DNA of 64,000 nt from Pseudomonas sp. MH9.2 (GCF_034353875.1 NZ_CP133784.1:4926501-4990500); one strand, 5' to 3'; positions 37,866 to 47,289 are shown, counted from the stretch's first letter. Translations and numbers: made by a program. The notes: generated from the sequence alone by a model not told the origin.

Positions 37866-40385
37866 ATGATGAGGCCCCTAAGAAAGGAGTCCGCTGCTTG
37901 TCCTCCGCCTATAAATGCACCTGACATCGCCAGTGCAACGGTTCCTCAAACGCTTGCGGCTCTCCATGTGAACCCAGATGCCGGGCTCACACATTCGGAG
38001 GTCGACTCACAGCGCAAGGAGCACGGCTACAACGAAGTAGCCGAAAGGAGAGGGCATCCGGCCCTGAGATTCCTGCGAAAATTCTGGGGTATCTCGGCAT
38101 GGATGCTCGAGCTGATCATGATTTTATCCGCTGTACTCGGAAACTATACCGATCTTGCGGTTGTGGGCGCGCTACTGGTTGTCAACGCTGTACTGAGTTT
38201 TACTCAGGAACAGCGCGCCGCTGGCGTCGTCAAAACTCTGCAAAAGCGCTTGCAGGTCAACACCCGAGTGCTGCGCGACTCGAAGTGGCAGGTGATTCCC
38301 GCCCGAGAGCTGGTACCTGGCGACATTATCCGCGTGCGCCCAGGTGACATCATCCCAGCGGATCTAAAACTCCTCTCCGGCGCCATGAGCCTGGATCAGT
38401 CCGCGCTGACCGGCGAGTCGAAAGAGTCTGATAAAGCGCCCGGCGAAGTCCTCTCATCGGGATCTATCGTACGGCGTGGGGAAGGCAATGGCGTGGTGAT
38501 TTTAACGGGCGCGCAAACCTATTTCGGTCGTACTACAGAACTCGTGCAGCAGGCGCGTCCGAAACTTCATATCGAAGCGGTCGTAACCAAGATCGTGCGC
38601 TGGCTGTTTGTCATTGTAGGCGTACTGCTCGGCGTGGTGCTCGCGCTATCGCTGATTCGCGGCGTACCGCTGCTCGAAATGATCCCTCTCCTGCTTGTCC
38701 TCTTGATGAGTGCGGTGCCGGTCGCCCTTCCCGTCATGTTCACGGTTAGCATGGCTTTCGGATCGAAGGAGCTGGCCCAGCGTGGAGTGCTGGTCACCCG
38801 GTTGAGTGCTACGGAAGATGCCGCCACGATGGACGTCCTTTGCGTGGACAAGACAGGCACAATCACGATGAATCAACTGGCTGTCACGGGCGTTATCCCG
38901 TTGAAACATGCGACGGAAGCCGATGTTTTGGTCTCGGGCGCGCTTGCGTCACAAGAGTCCAACCAAGATCCTATCGATCTCGCCTTTCTCGCAGCAGCTA
39001 AAGCGCATCATGTGTTCGACGGCCTTGTTGCCGGAACGCCCGTATCCTTTTCTCCATTCGATGCGAAAACTCGTCGGACGGAAGCCATTGTTGAGCAGAA
39101 TGGACAGCGGGTGCGCGTAATGAAAGGCGCCGTGCGCACCATCTCAGAAGCCTGTGGACTCCAGCCGCTCGAGATCGAGACGTTGGACGCGCGTGTCAGC
39201 GTGTCAGCCGCAAAAGGCTTTCGCACGCTAGCGGTAGCGCGCGGCGCCGAGGATGGCGTCCCTGTCCTGCTTGGATTAGTGGAGTTGTACGATCCTCCGC
39301 GACCGGACGCCAGGCAGCTCATCGCGACTCTTCATGAGCTGGGAGTGCAGGTCAAGATGCTGACAGGGGACGCGCTCCCGGTGGCACTCGAGATCGGCAA
39401 GGGCGTCGGACTCACCCAGATCAGGCGCGTGGCGGATTTAAAGGCTGCGAGCGCACAAACCGGCGCCGTAGTCGACCTTTTCGCCGGTGCTGACGGCTTT
39501 GCCGAAGTATTCCCGGAAGACAAATATATCGTGGTAAAGCATCTTCAGGCCGCAGGCCACGTAACCGGGATGACGGGCGACGGCGTCAACGACGCTCCAG
39601 CTCTCCGTCAAGCTGAGGTTGGAATAGCTGTCAGCACCGCTACCGATGTCGCCAAGAGCGCCGCGAGCGTTGTTCTGACCGAGGCGGGGCTGATCAACAT
39701 TGTCACGTTGGTAGAGCAGGGACGGACGATTTATCAACGTATCCTTACATGGATCATCAACAAGATCAGCCGTACGATCCTGAAGGCCGCGTTTGTGGCC
39801 ATCGCATTCGTTGTAACAGGTAAGTTTGTGGTCTCCGCCTTTGCGATGCTGTTGCTGGTGTTCTTGACGGATTTCGCGAAAGTTTCCCTCTCCACAGACA
39901 ACGTTAAGCCATCGAAGAACCCCGAGACGTGGAACATAGGCGGCTTCATCACCGTGTCGGTCGTTCTTGGCGTCGCGATGGTTGCCGAAACGCTTTTTCT
40001 TTTGTGGGTTTGCTGGACGAGATTCAATTTGGCAAGCAACAATGACACCCTCTACACGTTCAGCTTTCTTATGCTTCTCTACTTTGCCATATTCTCAGTC
40101 GTGTCGGCACGGGAGCGCAGTTGGTTTTGGGCTACCCTGCCGAGTAAGACCTTTATGTCAGCTTTAACAGCGGACGCCATTGTGGGCACAGTCCTGACGT
40201 TCGTAGGACTCAAGGGGCTCGCTCCTTTGCCCGGATGGCAGATGCTCGCGATATTCGGTTATGCGCTAGTCTCTTGTCTAATTCTGAACGACGCTTTGAA
40301 GGTCGCGATGATCAGATGGCGAGTTCCCAATGCAGCTTCAAGGCAACCAGCAATCGCGCCGGCAGCGCCGAAAGGCGGCATATGA
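37866..40385 (+). CDS. Plasma-membrane-type H+-translocating P-type ATPase (P3A)
   Basis: An 839-aa pump resembling the fungal/plant and archaeal Pma1 group, which exports protons. Actuator motif LTGES (after SLDQSA), phosphorylation motif CVDKTGTITMNQ, hinge motif GMTGDGVNDAPALRQA and about ten membrane helices are seen. It lacks N-terminal metal-binding CxxC domains and the CPx helix of P1B metal pumps. I start at ATG 37866 since GAGAAGGATATTC precedes it; the frame is open to GTG 37800. Downstream a short frame overlaps the stop (ATGA). It probably supports acid or metal stress. Confidence 0.9.
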   Translation: MMRPLRKESAACPPPINAPDIASATVPQTLAALHVNPDAGLTHSEVDSQRKEHGYNEVAERRGHPALRFLRKFWGISAWMLELIMILSAVLGNYTDLAVVGALLVVNAVLSFTQEQRAAGVVKTLQKRLQVNTRVLRDSKWQVIPARELVPGDIIRVRPGDIIPADLKLLSGAMSLDQSALTGESKESDKAPGEVLSSGSIVRRGEGNGVVILTGAQTYFGRTTELVQQARPKLHIEAVVTKIVRWLFVIVGVLLGVVLALSLIRGVPLLEMIPLLLVLLMSAVPVALPVMFTVSMAFGSKELAQRGVLVTRLSATEDAATMDVLCVDKTGTITMNQLAVTGVIPLKHATEADVLVSGALASQESNQDPIDLAFLAAAKAHHVFDGLVAGTPVSFSPFDAKTRRTEAIVEQNGQRVRVMKGAVRTISEACGLQPLEIETLDARVSVSAAKGFRTLAVARGAEDGVPVLLGLVELYDPPRPDARQLIATLHELGVQVKMLTGDALPVALEIGKGVGLTQIRRVADLKAASAQTGAVVDLFAGADGFAEVFPEDKYIVVKHLQAAGHVTGMTGDGVNDAPALRQAEVGIAVSTATDVAKSAASVVLTEAGLINIVTLVEQGRTIYQRILTWIINKISRTILKAAFVAIAFVVTGKFVVSAFAMLLLVFLTDFAKVSLSTDNVKPSKNPETWNIGGFITVSVVLGVAMVAETLFLLWVCWTRFNLASNNDTLYTFSFLMLLYFAIFSVVSARERSWFWATLPSKTFMSALTADAIVGTVLTFVGLKGLAPLPGWQMLAIFGYALVSCLILNDALKVAMIRWRVPNAASRQPAIAPAAPKGGI

Positions 40386-40600
40386 AAATCAATTCGGCGG
40401 ATTTTAGAATTCTGGAAAGGCGACGACGTCAATTTCCGCAAGTGGCCGACAAACTGGAACCTTTCTACAAGTCAAAACAGCAATATCGCAAGGTCTTAAG
40501 AGCGCTTGTTGCGCAATTGAGCACGCTCATGCCAACGATATCCGTAAGCGCTTCACCCATCGTGAGGTCACCACGAGACAGATCATCATGTTCGGCTTGA
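40382..40600 (+). pseudogene. 5' stub of an unknown gene fused to rcnA debris
   Basis: The ATG overlaps the ATPase stop (ATGA). The first 40 codons (MKINSADFRILERRRRQF, KLEPFYKSKQQYRKVL) look like a genuine small protein, but from about 40500 the DNA is an rcnA fragment in another frame, so the last 30 codons are not natural. A deletion joined the two. Confidence 0.5.
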
Positions 40601-40860
40601 CGGGTGGGCTCATTCCTTGCCCAGCGGCCATCACCGCTCTGCTGCTCCGCATTCAGGTCAAAGAGGTCGCCTTGGGTGGCATGCTCGTCCTGTGCTTCAG
40701 CATTGGCCTGGTGCCCACACTGGTCACCGTCGGTGTAGCGGCAGCTATTGGCGCCAAGCAGGCCTAGAATCGCTGGCCTTGGGTGGGCACCGTTGCTCGT
40801 CGTGCACCTTATCTGTCCAGCAGGCTGATTATCGCAGTCGGTCTGGATCGGCCTGAACGC
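40500..40860 (+). pseudogene. rcnA: rcnA (nickel/cobalt exporter) C-terminal remnant
   Basis: A frame different from the stub before it reads IEHAHANDIRKRFTHREVTT, FGLTGGLIPCPAAITALLL and LVLCFSIGLVPTLVTVG, the last membrane segments of RcnA, then a TAG at 40765-40767, and afterwards VGTVARRAPYLSS in the expected continuation. The N-terminal half is gone. An IS3-type end lies 100 bases further on. Confidence 0.78.
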
Positions 40861-40964
40861 ATAAGGCGGCTCTTGAGTGTTTGAGCTCACCAGCTACGTT
40901 GGTCTGTTCCTGGCGGCACTCGGTGCCGCCACGCCGCTTCCAATGCAATCTGAAGCGGTGTTGG

Positions 40965-40986
40965 TCGGGATTAGTTGACCACTACA
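40965..40986 (-). mobile_element. Solo terminal repeat of the IS3-type element
   Basis: Read on the minus strand, TGTAGTGGTCAACTAATCCC (40986 down) is identical to the orfB-side end of the intact IS3-family element at 59133. No transposase lies next to it. It marks a deleted former copy beside the rcnA remnant. Confidence 0.75.
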
Positions 40987-41072
40987 AAGTGCCTAGTTTT
41001 AGCATCTGTAGCAGTAACCCTGATCTTTCCATCACAAAGCCAAATGCAATACCGACCTATGGTCAAATCTTC

Positions 41073-41456
41073 CTAGATGTCACTTATCCACTGGAACGTG
41101 AGTGTTCCCAGCGCAGCCATAGCAAGCACGCCTACGACATGAAGCGAGATAGCCCCAATTGCGGAAATGAACCGTTCCTTTTGGTTTAACGAGGCTGATC
41201 CTGCTGACGCTATTGAGAAAATAGCAAGTCCTATGCAAAAACTGGTGATGATCGCAAGGTGCCATCGCGGGAAGAGAAGCGGCGAATCCGCCCAGAAGCC
41301 GATGGACAGGCCAATGAAGTACCCGCTGGCCAAATTCGCCACGAGCGTTCCTGCGGGCATGCTTGGAAACGAGCTCTTAAGCTTTGCCCCCAAAGCACTG
41401 CGTAACCAGCCTCCTAGCGATGCGCTTATGGCGATGGCCATTATTGTTCTCACCAC
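41073..41456 (-). CDS. Second CrcB-like protein, divergent
   Basis: A 127-aa four-helix membrane protein aligning with CrcB: ISASLGGWLRSALGAKL, then GTLVANLASGYFIGLSIGF with the TM2 Asn, and ITSFCIGLAIFSIASAGSAS in place of the usual GG-TTFSTFS. The Phe-box is altered (IFSIAS), so fluoride conduction may be reduced or a partner subunit needed. GTG at 41456 gives the family N-terminus; ATG at 41441 behind GGTGAG is the alternative. It lies between the rcnA/IS3 debris and an IS5 remnant. Confidence 0.75.
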   Translation of the reverse strand: MVRTIMAIAISASLGGWLRSALGAKLKSSFPSMPAGTLVANLASGYFIGLSIGFWADSPLLFPRWHLAIITSFCIGLAIFSIASAGSASLNQKERFISAIGAISLHVVGVLAMAALGTLTFQWISDI

Positions 41457-41582
41457 AGCTAGCGAACTCCTTGCAGCTCTAGGGGCTGAGAGCTTACGTA
41501 TGTAATGAATGAAGGAATAAAGCAGGCAAGCTATCTACATGCCCCCGAAGTGAATAGGAAAGCACAGGATGCCTCCTTTCCA

Positions 41583-41619
41583 GGACTCGCTCCTGCACCT
41601 CCGGTGAGGATGTGAGTCC
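41583..41619. other. Strong hairpin upstream of the second crcB
   Basis: GGACTC pairs with GAGTCC and, inside, CCTGCACC faces GGTGAGG. A second copy of CTCCGG lies just right of it (41621-41626). It could be a leader RNA of the minus-strand crcB copy 130 bases away or a transposon structure. It does not match the crcB fluoride riboswitch consensus as I know it. Confidence 0.35.
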
Positions 41620-41820
41620 GCCTCCGGGGTTACATTCTATAGGGGTGGCGGGATGCTTCAAGTGAGAGCCTCTCTAGACAGGGAAACTCCGAACAACTTG
41701 AGCAGATTGGGGGCTTGAGTAGCGGCGTCATCTATTTCCGGTGAAAAACGGATCATAAATACCGACCCCTTGGGCTCTTCAGTCCGGCTTACCTTACTAC
41801 GAGCGCACCTCACCCAAGCC

Positions 41821-42400
41821 CAACAAGTGTTTTCGTACCATCACAAATTCGGCAGTGCAAACGGCGTGGTCAGATGAGCGGTATTTTTCATCAGCTCACG
41901 AAGTCGCACTTTCACATAACCTAACTGACGTTTGACCACCCGTAAGGGTGCTCGACTGTAGCAGGGATTCGGGCTTTGCAATACTCGATCTTGCGCTTGG
42001 CCTTGTAGAGCTGGCTTCCCTTATTCCGTTTGTAATAGGTGTTCCGCCGCGCGGTAATTTGCCAGATTACTTGACGATTTTCGTGCTCTTCACGCTTCTC
42101 AACGCCGATGTATCCCGCGTCGGCGTACATCGTGTTTTCGTTGCAAGGCAGCAGTTCGGCCCTAGGTGACCTCGGCCACGTTCGCGGCCCTACCGTGAAC
42201 GTGATGAGCCAGGCGCGACTGCACATCGGCGCCGATATGCGCCTTCATTTCGAAGAAGTATTGGTTACCCTTTGTTGTCTTGTGCATATCTGGATCACGC
42301 TTGCCATCCTCGTTTTTAGTCGAGCGGGGCGCATGAGTAATCATGGCGTCGATGCTTGTGGGGTATGCTTTAAGATATAATTAGCGAAACACAGCTCTTC
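41821..42400 (-). mobile_element. IS5-family transposase remnant
   Basis: Minus-strand frames with shifts give the DDE part of an IS5 transposase: KRDPDMHKTTKGNQYFFEMK, AHIGADVQSRLAHHVHG, NVAEVT, then MYADAGYIGVEKREEHENR and KRKIEYCKARIPATVEHPYG. Start, first Asp block and the end are missing. The stretch 41630-41820 holds nothing recognisable. Confidence 0.82.
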
Positions 42401-42434
42401 CATTACGCATACGCACCATTACTCAGCGAAATAG

Positions 42435-43214
42435 TTATCCAAATCGGCCAGATATGTAGTCTTCCGTTTGCTTGATTTTTGGCTTGGTGAAAATAATGTC
42501 GGTCAAATCATGTTCAATCAATTCACCCATAAACATAAAGGCGGTGTAGTCTGATACTCGTGCGGCTTGCTGCATGTTGTGAGTCACGATGATGACGGTG
42601 TATTGCTGTTTCAACTCCGTAATCAACTGTTCTATGCGTCCGGTAGAAATCGGGTCGAGAGCGGAAGTCGGTTCATCTAGGAGCAATACCTGTGGCCGTA
42701 AAGCAATGGTGCGCGCTATACACAGACGCTGCTGTTGACCACCAGACAGACCCTGTGCGCTTTGTTTGAGTTTATCCTTTACTTCGTCCCAAAGTGCGGC
42801 TCCATTTAAGGCTTGTTCGACACGTGCATCCATCTCATGACGGGATAGCGACTCATGGTGACGTACTGCATAGGCAACGTTGTCGTAGATTGACATCGGA
42901 AACGGTACCGGTTTTTGGAATACCATGCCGACATGGCTGCGTAGGCGATTCATCGAGTAACCAGAAGCGAGAATGTTCTCCCCGTTGAGTAGTACCTCGC
43001 CGCGCGCTTCCTGCTTTGGGTACATGGAGTAGATACGGTTAAATACCCGCAGCAGTGTCGACTTCCCACAACCTGAAGGCCCGATGATTGCAGTGATGCG
43101 CTTCTCTGGAATATCCATGTCGATGGACTTCAGGGAACGTTGGTTATTGTAAAAAAACTCTAGGCCACGAACGCGAATTTTAGTTCTTTCGTTGGTAAGG
43201 TCAAGGCTATTCAT
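42435..43214 (-). CDS. pstB: Phosphate ABC transporter ATPase PstB
   Basis: A 259-aa ATPase of the high-affinity phosphate importer. Walker [13 protein letters not shown], signature [13 protein letters not shown], Walker [14 protein letters not shown] and the switch His in VTHNMQQA are intact. The gene follows pstA with a one-base overlap and is last in the operon; phoU, which normally follows pstB, is absent and IS5 debris begins 30 bases later, suggesting truncation of the operon by insertion. Confidence 0.95.
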   Translation of the reverse strand: MNSLDLTNERTKIRVRGLEFFYNNQRSLKSIDMDIPEKRITAIIGPSGCGKSTLLRVFNRIYSMYPKQEARGEVLLNGENILASGYSMNRLRSHVGMVFQKPVPFPMSIYDNVAYAVRHHESLSRHEMDARVEQALNGAALWDEVKDKLKQSAQGLSGGQQQRLCIARTIALRPQVLLLDEPTSALDPISTGRIEQLITELKQQYTVIIVTHNMQQAARVSDYTAFMFMGELIEHDLTDIIFTKPKIKQTEDYISGRFG

Positions 43215-44086
43215 CAGGTCAACCTATTGCGCAAAAGTATCAAGCGGGACAGAAGACTTAGTATCAATACAAACAATGTCAGCACTAATGCTCCAGCCCA
43301 AGCCAGAGAGTGCCAGTCCTCGAATGGGCTCATGGCGTACTGGAAAATTACCACCGGCACGCTGGCAATCGGTTTAAGAAGATTGCTGCTCCAAAACTGG
43401 TTGCCGAATGCTGTAAACAGTAGCGGCGCCGTTTCACCAGTGATCCTGGCTAGCGCGAGAAGTACCCCGGTAACCACACCCGCTTTCGCCGCTCGCAATA
43501 CGATTTGCAACGTCAACTTCCATTGCGGGACGCCTAATGCCAGCGCCGCTTCTCGCATTGTTGATGGTTGCAACTGAAGCATCTCGTCAGTTGTTCTTAC
43601 CACTACCGGAATCACCAATAGCGCCAATGCCAGAGCCCCGGCGATGGCAGAAAAACCGACTTGGTGGTTTGTCAGCATGTTCAGCGGCAGGATGACGCCG
43701 GTGTAGATGAATAACCCCAGCACAATGGAGGGCGCCGAGAGCAGAATGTCGTTGATAAATCGGACTATAGTGCCTAGACGCGAATGTCGTGCGAACTCCG
43801 CTAGCCAGATCCCTGCCATGAGGCCAATGGGTGTGCCAATCAGCAACGCGATGGCCGACATCAGAGCACTGCCGTAGAACGCATTTGCTAAACCGCCTTC
43901 CGTACCAGGTGGCGGCGTCATCTCAGTAAAGAGGCGGAAATTAAGCGCCTGAAATCCATTGACCACCGTAGTCAGCATAATCCAGACCAACCAAATCAAA
44001 CCGAAGGCTGTGGCACCACAACTCAGCACCATCGCAAGCCGATTCTTGAATGTACGAATTTTGTAAAGACGTTCATTGCCAATCAT
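43214..44086 (-). CDS. pstA: Phosphate ABC transporter permease PstA
   Basis: A 290-aa permease with six membrane segments; the inner-membrane coupling loop [19 protein letters not shown] is the EAA motif that contacts PstB. The N-terminus ([13 protein letters not shown]) is short, unlike the long N-terminal extension of some pseudomonad PstA, which fits an acquired second operon. Start and stop overlap the neighbours (ATGA with pstC). Confidence 0.94.
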   Translation of the reverse strand: MIGNERLYKIRTFKNRLAMVLSCGATAFGLIWLVWIMLTTVVNGFQALNFRLFTEMTPPPGTEGGLANAFYGSALMSAIALLIGTPIGLMAGIWLAEFARHSRLGTIVRFINDILLSAPSIVLGLFIYTGVILPLNMLTNHQVGFSAIAGALALALLVIPVVVRTTDEMLQLQPSTMREAALALGVPQWKLTLQIVLRAAKAGVVTGVLLALARITGETAPLLFTAFGNQFWSSNLLKPIASVPVVIFQYAMSPFEDWHSLAWAGALVLTLFVLILSLLSRLILLRNRLT

Positions 44087-45093
44087 AGGCCCTCCTTGCG
44101 AGACAGTCGCATAAGCATGAGTCGCGCTAAGGCCAAGATGATAAAGGTGACAATAAACAGCAGGAAACCCAGAGCGATTAATGCCGATCGGTGCAGATCG
44201 GTATAGGCCTCGCTGAACTCGTTGGCTATTACCGAAGCTATGGAGCTGCTCGGCATCAGTAATGAGGCCGAGAACTGATTGGCATTACCTAGCACGAAGG
44301 TCACCGCCATTGTCTCGCCCAAGGCCCGTCCTAACCCCAGAAAAACACCACCAACAACCGCAGACCGTGTGTAGGGAAGAACGATGTCCCAGACCACCTC
44401 CCAAGTGGTACTGCCTAATGCGTACGCAGACTCCTTGAGGGTTGTCGGGACACTGCGAAACACCTCATGCATTACTGAAGTGATGAATGGCATGATCATG
44501 ATGGCTAGAACAATACCGGCAGTCAGCATGCCTATCCCTAATGGAGGGCCCTGAAATAGCGAACCAACCAAAGGTAACTCACCCAGATAGTCGTTGATCC
44601 AGGGCGATAGATGTTCTGCCATGAATGGCCCAAAAACAAACAGGCCCCACATGCCATAGATAATTGACGGGATTCCCGCCAACAATTCGATGGATGAGGC
44701 AATTGGCATGCGCAGCCAAGGCGGCGCGACTTCAGTAAGAAACATCGCAATGCCAAAACTGATAGGCACCGCTATAAGCAATGCCAGAAAAGACGTCATG
44801 AGAGTGCCGTAAATCGGCACCAAAGCGCCGAAGTGGTTATTGACAGCATCCCATTCCGTGCTGGTAAGAAAATCGAGGCCGAAGGTTCTTAGTGCAAGAC
44901 TACCGCCCCACAGTGTCGAAGCCGCGATGCTTGCCAGCAGTAACAGCACCAACAGTGCAGCTCCCAGCATTGAACGTCTAAACCAAAGATCATGACGCTG
45001 ATCGCGAGCGGCACGCGTATCAGTCGTCGCGTCGCTAATGTGAATGGTCATGGCCAGAGGTTGGACTGTGTCGTTCATCATATGTCTGCTCAT
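44083..45093 (-). CDS. pstC: Phosphate ABC transporter permease PstC
   Basis: A 336-aa permease with six main membrane helices and the EAA-type loop KESAYALGSTTWEVVWDIVL. The start MSRHMMNDTV is behind AAGGGG; the open frame extends 22 codons upstream into the pstS end without a ribosome site. It pairs with PstA to form the channel. Confidence 0.93.
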   Translation of the reverse strand: MSRHMMNDTVQPLAMTIHISDATTDTRAARDQRHDLWFRRSMLGAALLVLLLLASIAASTLWGGSLALRTFGLDFLTSTEWDAVNNHFGALVPIYGTLMTSFLALLIAVPISFGIAMFLTEVAPPWLRMPIASSIELLAGIPSIIYGMWGLFVFGPFMAEHLSPWINDYLGELPLVGSLFQGPPLGIGMLTAGIVLAIMIMPFITSVMHEVFRSVPTTLKESAYALGSTTWEVVWDIVLPYTRSAVVGGVFLGLGRALGETMAVTFVLGNANQFSASLLMPSSSIASVIANEFSEAYTDLHRSALIALGFLLFIVTFIILALARLMLMRLSRKEGL

Positions 45094-45155
45094 AAACAAA
45101 CCCCTTCGCCAGGCAAAAATTTGCTTGAAGAAGGGGTGTTTTAGGTGTTGCTGAA

Positions 45156-46175
45156 TCAATGGGCGAAGTCAGATTTCCAATAACCTTCGATCCGCTTAAC
45201 CAGGGAATCAGGCAAGGCTACGTAGTCCAGCGCCGAGGCCTGTTGCTGACCGTTCTCCAATGACCATTTGAAGAAGTTGAAGGCTGCTTGGCTTTGCTCG
45301 GCATTTTTTGGCTGTTTGTACATAATGATCCAAGTGGTCGCAGTGATCGGCCATGCGCTATCGCCGGGTGCGTTGGTCATGATCAGGCTGAAGTCCTTAG
45401 CGTTAGCCCAATCCGCAGTATCGGCAGCCGCTTGGAAGGCTTTGGAATTGGGTTGAATGAACTTCCCTGCAGCGTTCTTCAGCTGCGCGTGAGTCATCTT
45501 GTTTTGAAGGGCATAGGCGTACTCAACATAACCGATTGAGTTTTTGATTTGCTTTACGTAGGCGGAGACACCTTCGTTGCCTTTGCCGCCCACACCGACC
45601 GGCCAAGGCACAGTGGTACCGAAACCGACTTTAGATTTCCAATCATCACTCACTTTGGTCAGGTAGTTGGTGAAGTTATAAGAGGTGCCAGAGCCGTCAG
45701 AACGGTGAACGACGGTGATTTTACCGCCGGGTAGTTTCATACCTGGATTCAGTGCGACGATGGCCGGGTCGTTCCAAACAGTAATCTCACCAAGGAAGAT
45801 TTTCGCCAGGGTCTCACCGTCCAGCTTCAATTGGCCTGCGGCGATACCATCAATGTTCATCACCGGCACGATGCCGCCAATGACACTGGGAAATTGGCCT
45901 AGGCCGCTGGCCTTGAGGTCATCAGCAGACAATGGGGCGTCGGAGGCACCAAAATCTACTGTTGCCGCCTTGATCTGAGCGATACCTCCACCCGAGCCAA
46001 TCGACTGGTAATTGATGCGGTTGCTGGAGCTTTTGCTGTAGTCCTGCGACCACTTGGACAGTACCGGATAGACAAAACTGGAGCCCGCACCGGTAACATC
46101 GGTCGCATGAGCAACGCTACTCAGGCAGAGGGCAGCCAGCAAGACAGACAGGCTTTTTTTAGTCAGCAACATCAC
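45156..46175 (-). CDS. pstS: Phosphate-binding periplasmic protein PstS
   Basis: A 339-aa solute-binding protein with a signal peptide ending SVAHA after LLAALCLS. Phosphate-contact motifs visible: TGAGSSFVYP at the mature N-terminus, GSGGGIAQIKA, DFGASDAPL and HRSDGSGTSYNFT. It is the first gene of pstSCAB. I looked for Pho boxes (CTGTCAT repeats) in 46176-46300 and saw no good match, so regulation by PhoB is unproved here. Confidence 0.95.
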   Translation of the reverse strand: MMLLTKKSLSVLLAALCLSSVAHATDVTGAGSSFVYPVLSKWSQDYSKSSSNRINYQSIGSGGGIAQIKAATVDFGASDAPLSADDLKASGLGQFPSVIGGIVPVMNIDGIAAGQLKLDGETLAKIFLGEITVWNDPAIVALNPGMKLPGGKITVVHRSDGSGTSYNFTNYLTKVSDDWKSKVGFGTTVPWPVGVGGKGNEGVSAYVKQIKNSIGYVEYAYALQNKMTHAQLKNAAGKFIQPNSKAFQAAADTADWANAKDFSLIMTNAPGDSAWPITATTWIIMYKQPKNAEQSQAAFNFFKWSLENGQQQASALDYVALPDSLVKRIEGYWKSDFAH

Positions 46176-46487
46176 GACAACACCTCAATGGAAGGGTTTA
46201 AGTGGATTGACCCACCTAGTCAGAGAAGTGACGATTTAACTCCTTAAATATTTCTGTCTGATGACGATTGGGGTGTTGTTAGCAATATTTTGAAATAAAT
46301 TTTAACAATTCGCATTCGCTTGCCTGAGCGCTGAAAAGCAGGCGGCACTGGGGTTCTAAGCCCAAACCGACGGAATTTGTCCATCTCGTCAAAATTGGCA
46401 ACTACTCCCAGTCAATCCCAGCCAAAATGGCCTCCAGGTCAATCGGTTACCGCTTGTCGCGGAATGCAAGCTTGAACGCATGGTAGT

Positions 46488-46523
46488 GGGGCGCACGTAG
46501 ATTCGGAAAAATCGTACGCTAAG
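46488..46523 (+). mobile_element. Tn3-family terminal inverted repeat
   Basis: 36 bases beginning GGGG, with the internal CGGAAAAATCG and ending TACGCTAAG, fit the pattern of Tn3/Tn5393-type ends (GGGG ... ACGCTAAG). The GGGG side faces left, so the transposon body would lie to the right with the metal genes. I found no matching right end or transposase. The remainder of 46176-46584 shows no gene. Confidence 0.5.
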
Positions 46524-46584
46524 ACTTCGGTAGTCACATGACGTAAACAACCCGCGTGTAGGTGAGGCAGGAGAAAATCTGGCC

Positions 46585-46797
46585 CTACCCGCAACACCCG
46601 TGCTGCGTCTGAATCGGAGGGCATTTCGTAGAACCGAAGGAACAGAACACACAGCAGTCGCCGGGGTTGGGACGCAGCAGCGTGTTGCAGTTGCGGCACT
46701 CGTAGTAAAACTGGCAGGCGTCAGTCGGCATGGTTTCCTGCCGGGAAAATCCACAGCGCGGGCACGTCAACACGGACTCCAAGACAATAATGTTCAA
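46585..46797 (-). CDS. GDCCVxC-domain small Cys-rich protein
   Basis: A 70-aa protein with 11 Cys. It has an N-terminal CPRCG zinc-ribbon half, TDACQFYYECRNC, and the hallmark GDCCVFCSFGSTKCPP. In some relatives one Cys of GDCC is selenocysteine; here Cys is encoded. It probably starts at TTG 46797, 3 bases after the preceding Met-rich gene's stop, so it is translationally coupled. These proteins occur beside mercury and other metal genes; biochemical role unknown. Confidence 0.83.
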   Translation of the reverse strand: MNIIVLESVLTCPRCGFSRQETMPTDACQFYYECRNCNTLLRPNPGDCCVFCSFGSTKCPPIQTQHGCCG

Positions 46798-46800
46798 TGC

Positions 46801-47289
46801 TTACTTGTCCCCGGTTGCACGGATGCTCAGAGCCGCCTTGCCCGTGCTGGCAAGATGCGCGATAAGATGAATCGCGCTTTCCTCAGTGATCTTCAGCGAA
46901 GCGGCCAGGGTCGAAACATCCATCTGGCCCTTGCCTTCCATTGCCGTGAGCGCCTCGCGCTCCAGACTTTCCATCCACTCGCCGAATAGGGTATGGAGTT
47001 CCGGTGTGGTGAAGGCCGCCATTGAGGTGGTTTTATGCATGGCGGTTAACATCTCCGCGCACATTCCCATGCACATACCCATCATATTCTGCATGGGGTT
47101 TCCTGCTTCGCCTTCCTTATGGCTACCCATCTGCCCCATCATCTTTTGCATCATAGCCATGGGGCCTTCGCCACCCTGGCCCATTGATGACATCATCTTT
47201 TTCATCTTGCCCATCATCGGGTTAGAGCCGTTGTCTTGCCCCGACTCGGATTCACTGCTCTCTTTGGTGTCTTGGTTTTTCGATTCCAT
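46801..47289 (-). CDS. Met-rich cytoplasmic protein with a helical C-terminal domain
   Basis: A 162-aa protein. Residues 20-85 are very rich in Met (MMGKMKKMMSSMGQ, MMQKMMGQMG, MQNMMGMCMGMCAEM) and could bind soft metals such as Cu(I). Residues 90-160 form a small winged-helix-like domain (MDVSTLAASLKITEESAIHL). No signal peptide. It is the first gene before the GDCCVxC gene. Family name unknown. Confidence 0.78.
   Translation of the reverse strand: MESKNQDTKESSESESGQDNGSNPMMGKMKKMMSSMGQGGEGPMAMMQKMMGQMGSHKEGEAGNPMQNMMGMCMGMCAEMLTAMHKTTSMAAFTTPELHTLFGEWMESLEREALTAMEGKGQMDVSTLAASLKITEESAIHLIAHLASTGKAALSIRATGDK

Noticed and set aside
41457..41640. Fluoride riboswitch upstream of the second crcB
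   Set aside because: The leader lacks the conserved GGNGATGG...CC and pseudoknot words of the crcB motif; only an unrelated hairpin is present.
46176..46330. Pho box upstream of pstS
   Set aside because: Only a weak partial match (CGTCATCAGACAG on the minus strand); the direct CTGTCAT repeats with proper spacing were not found.
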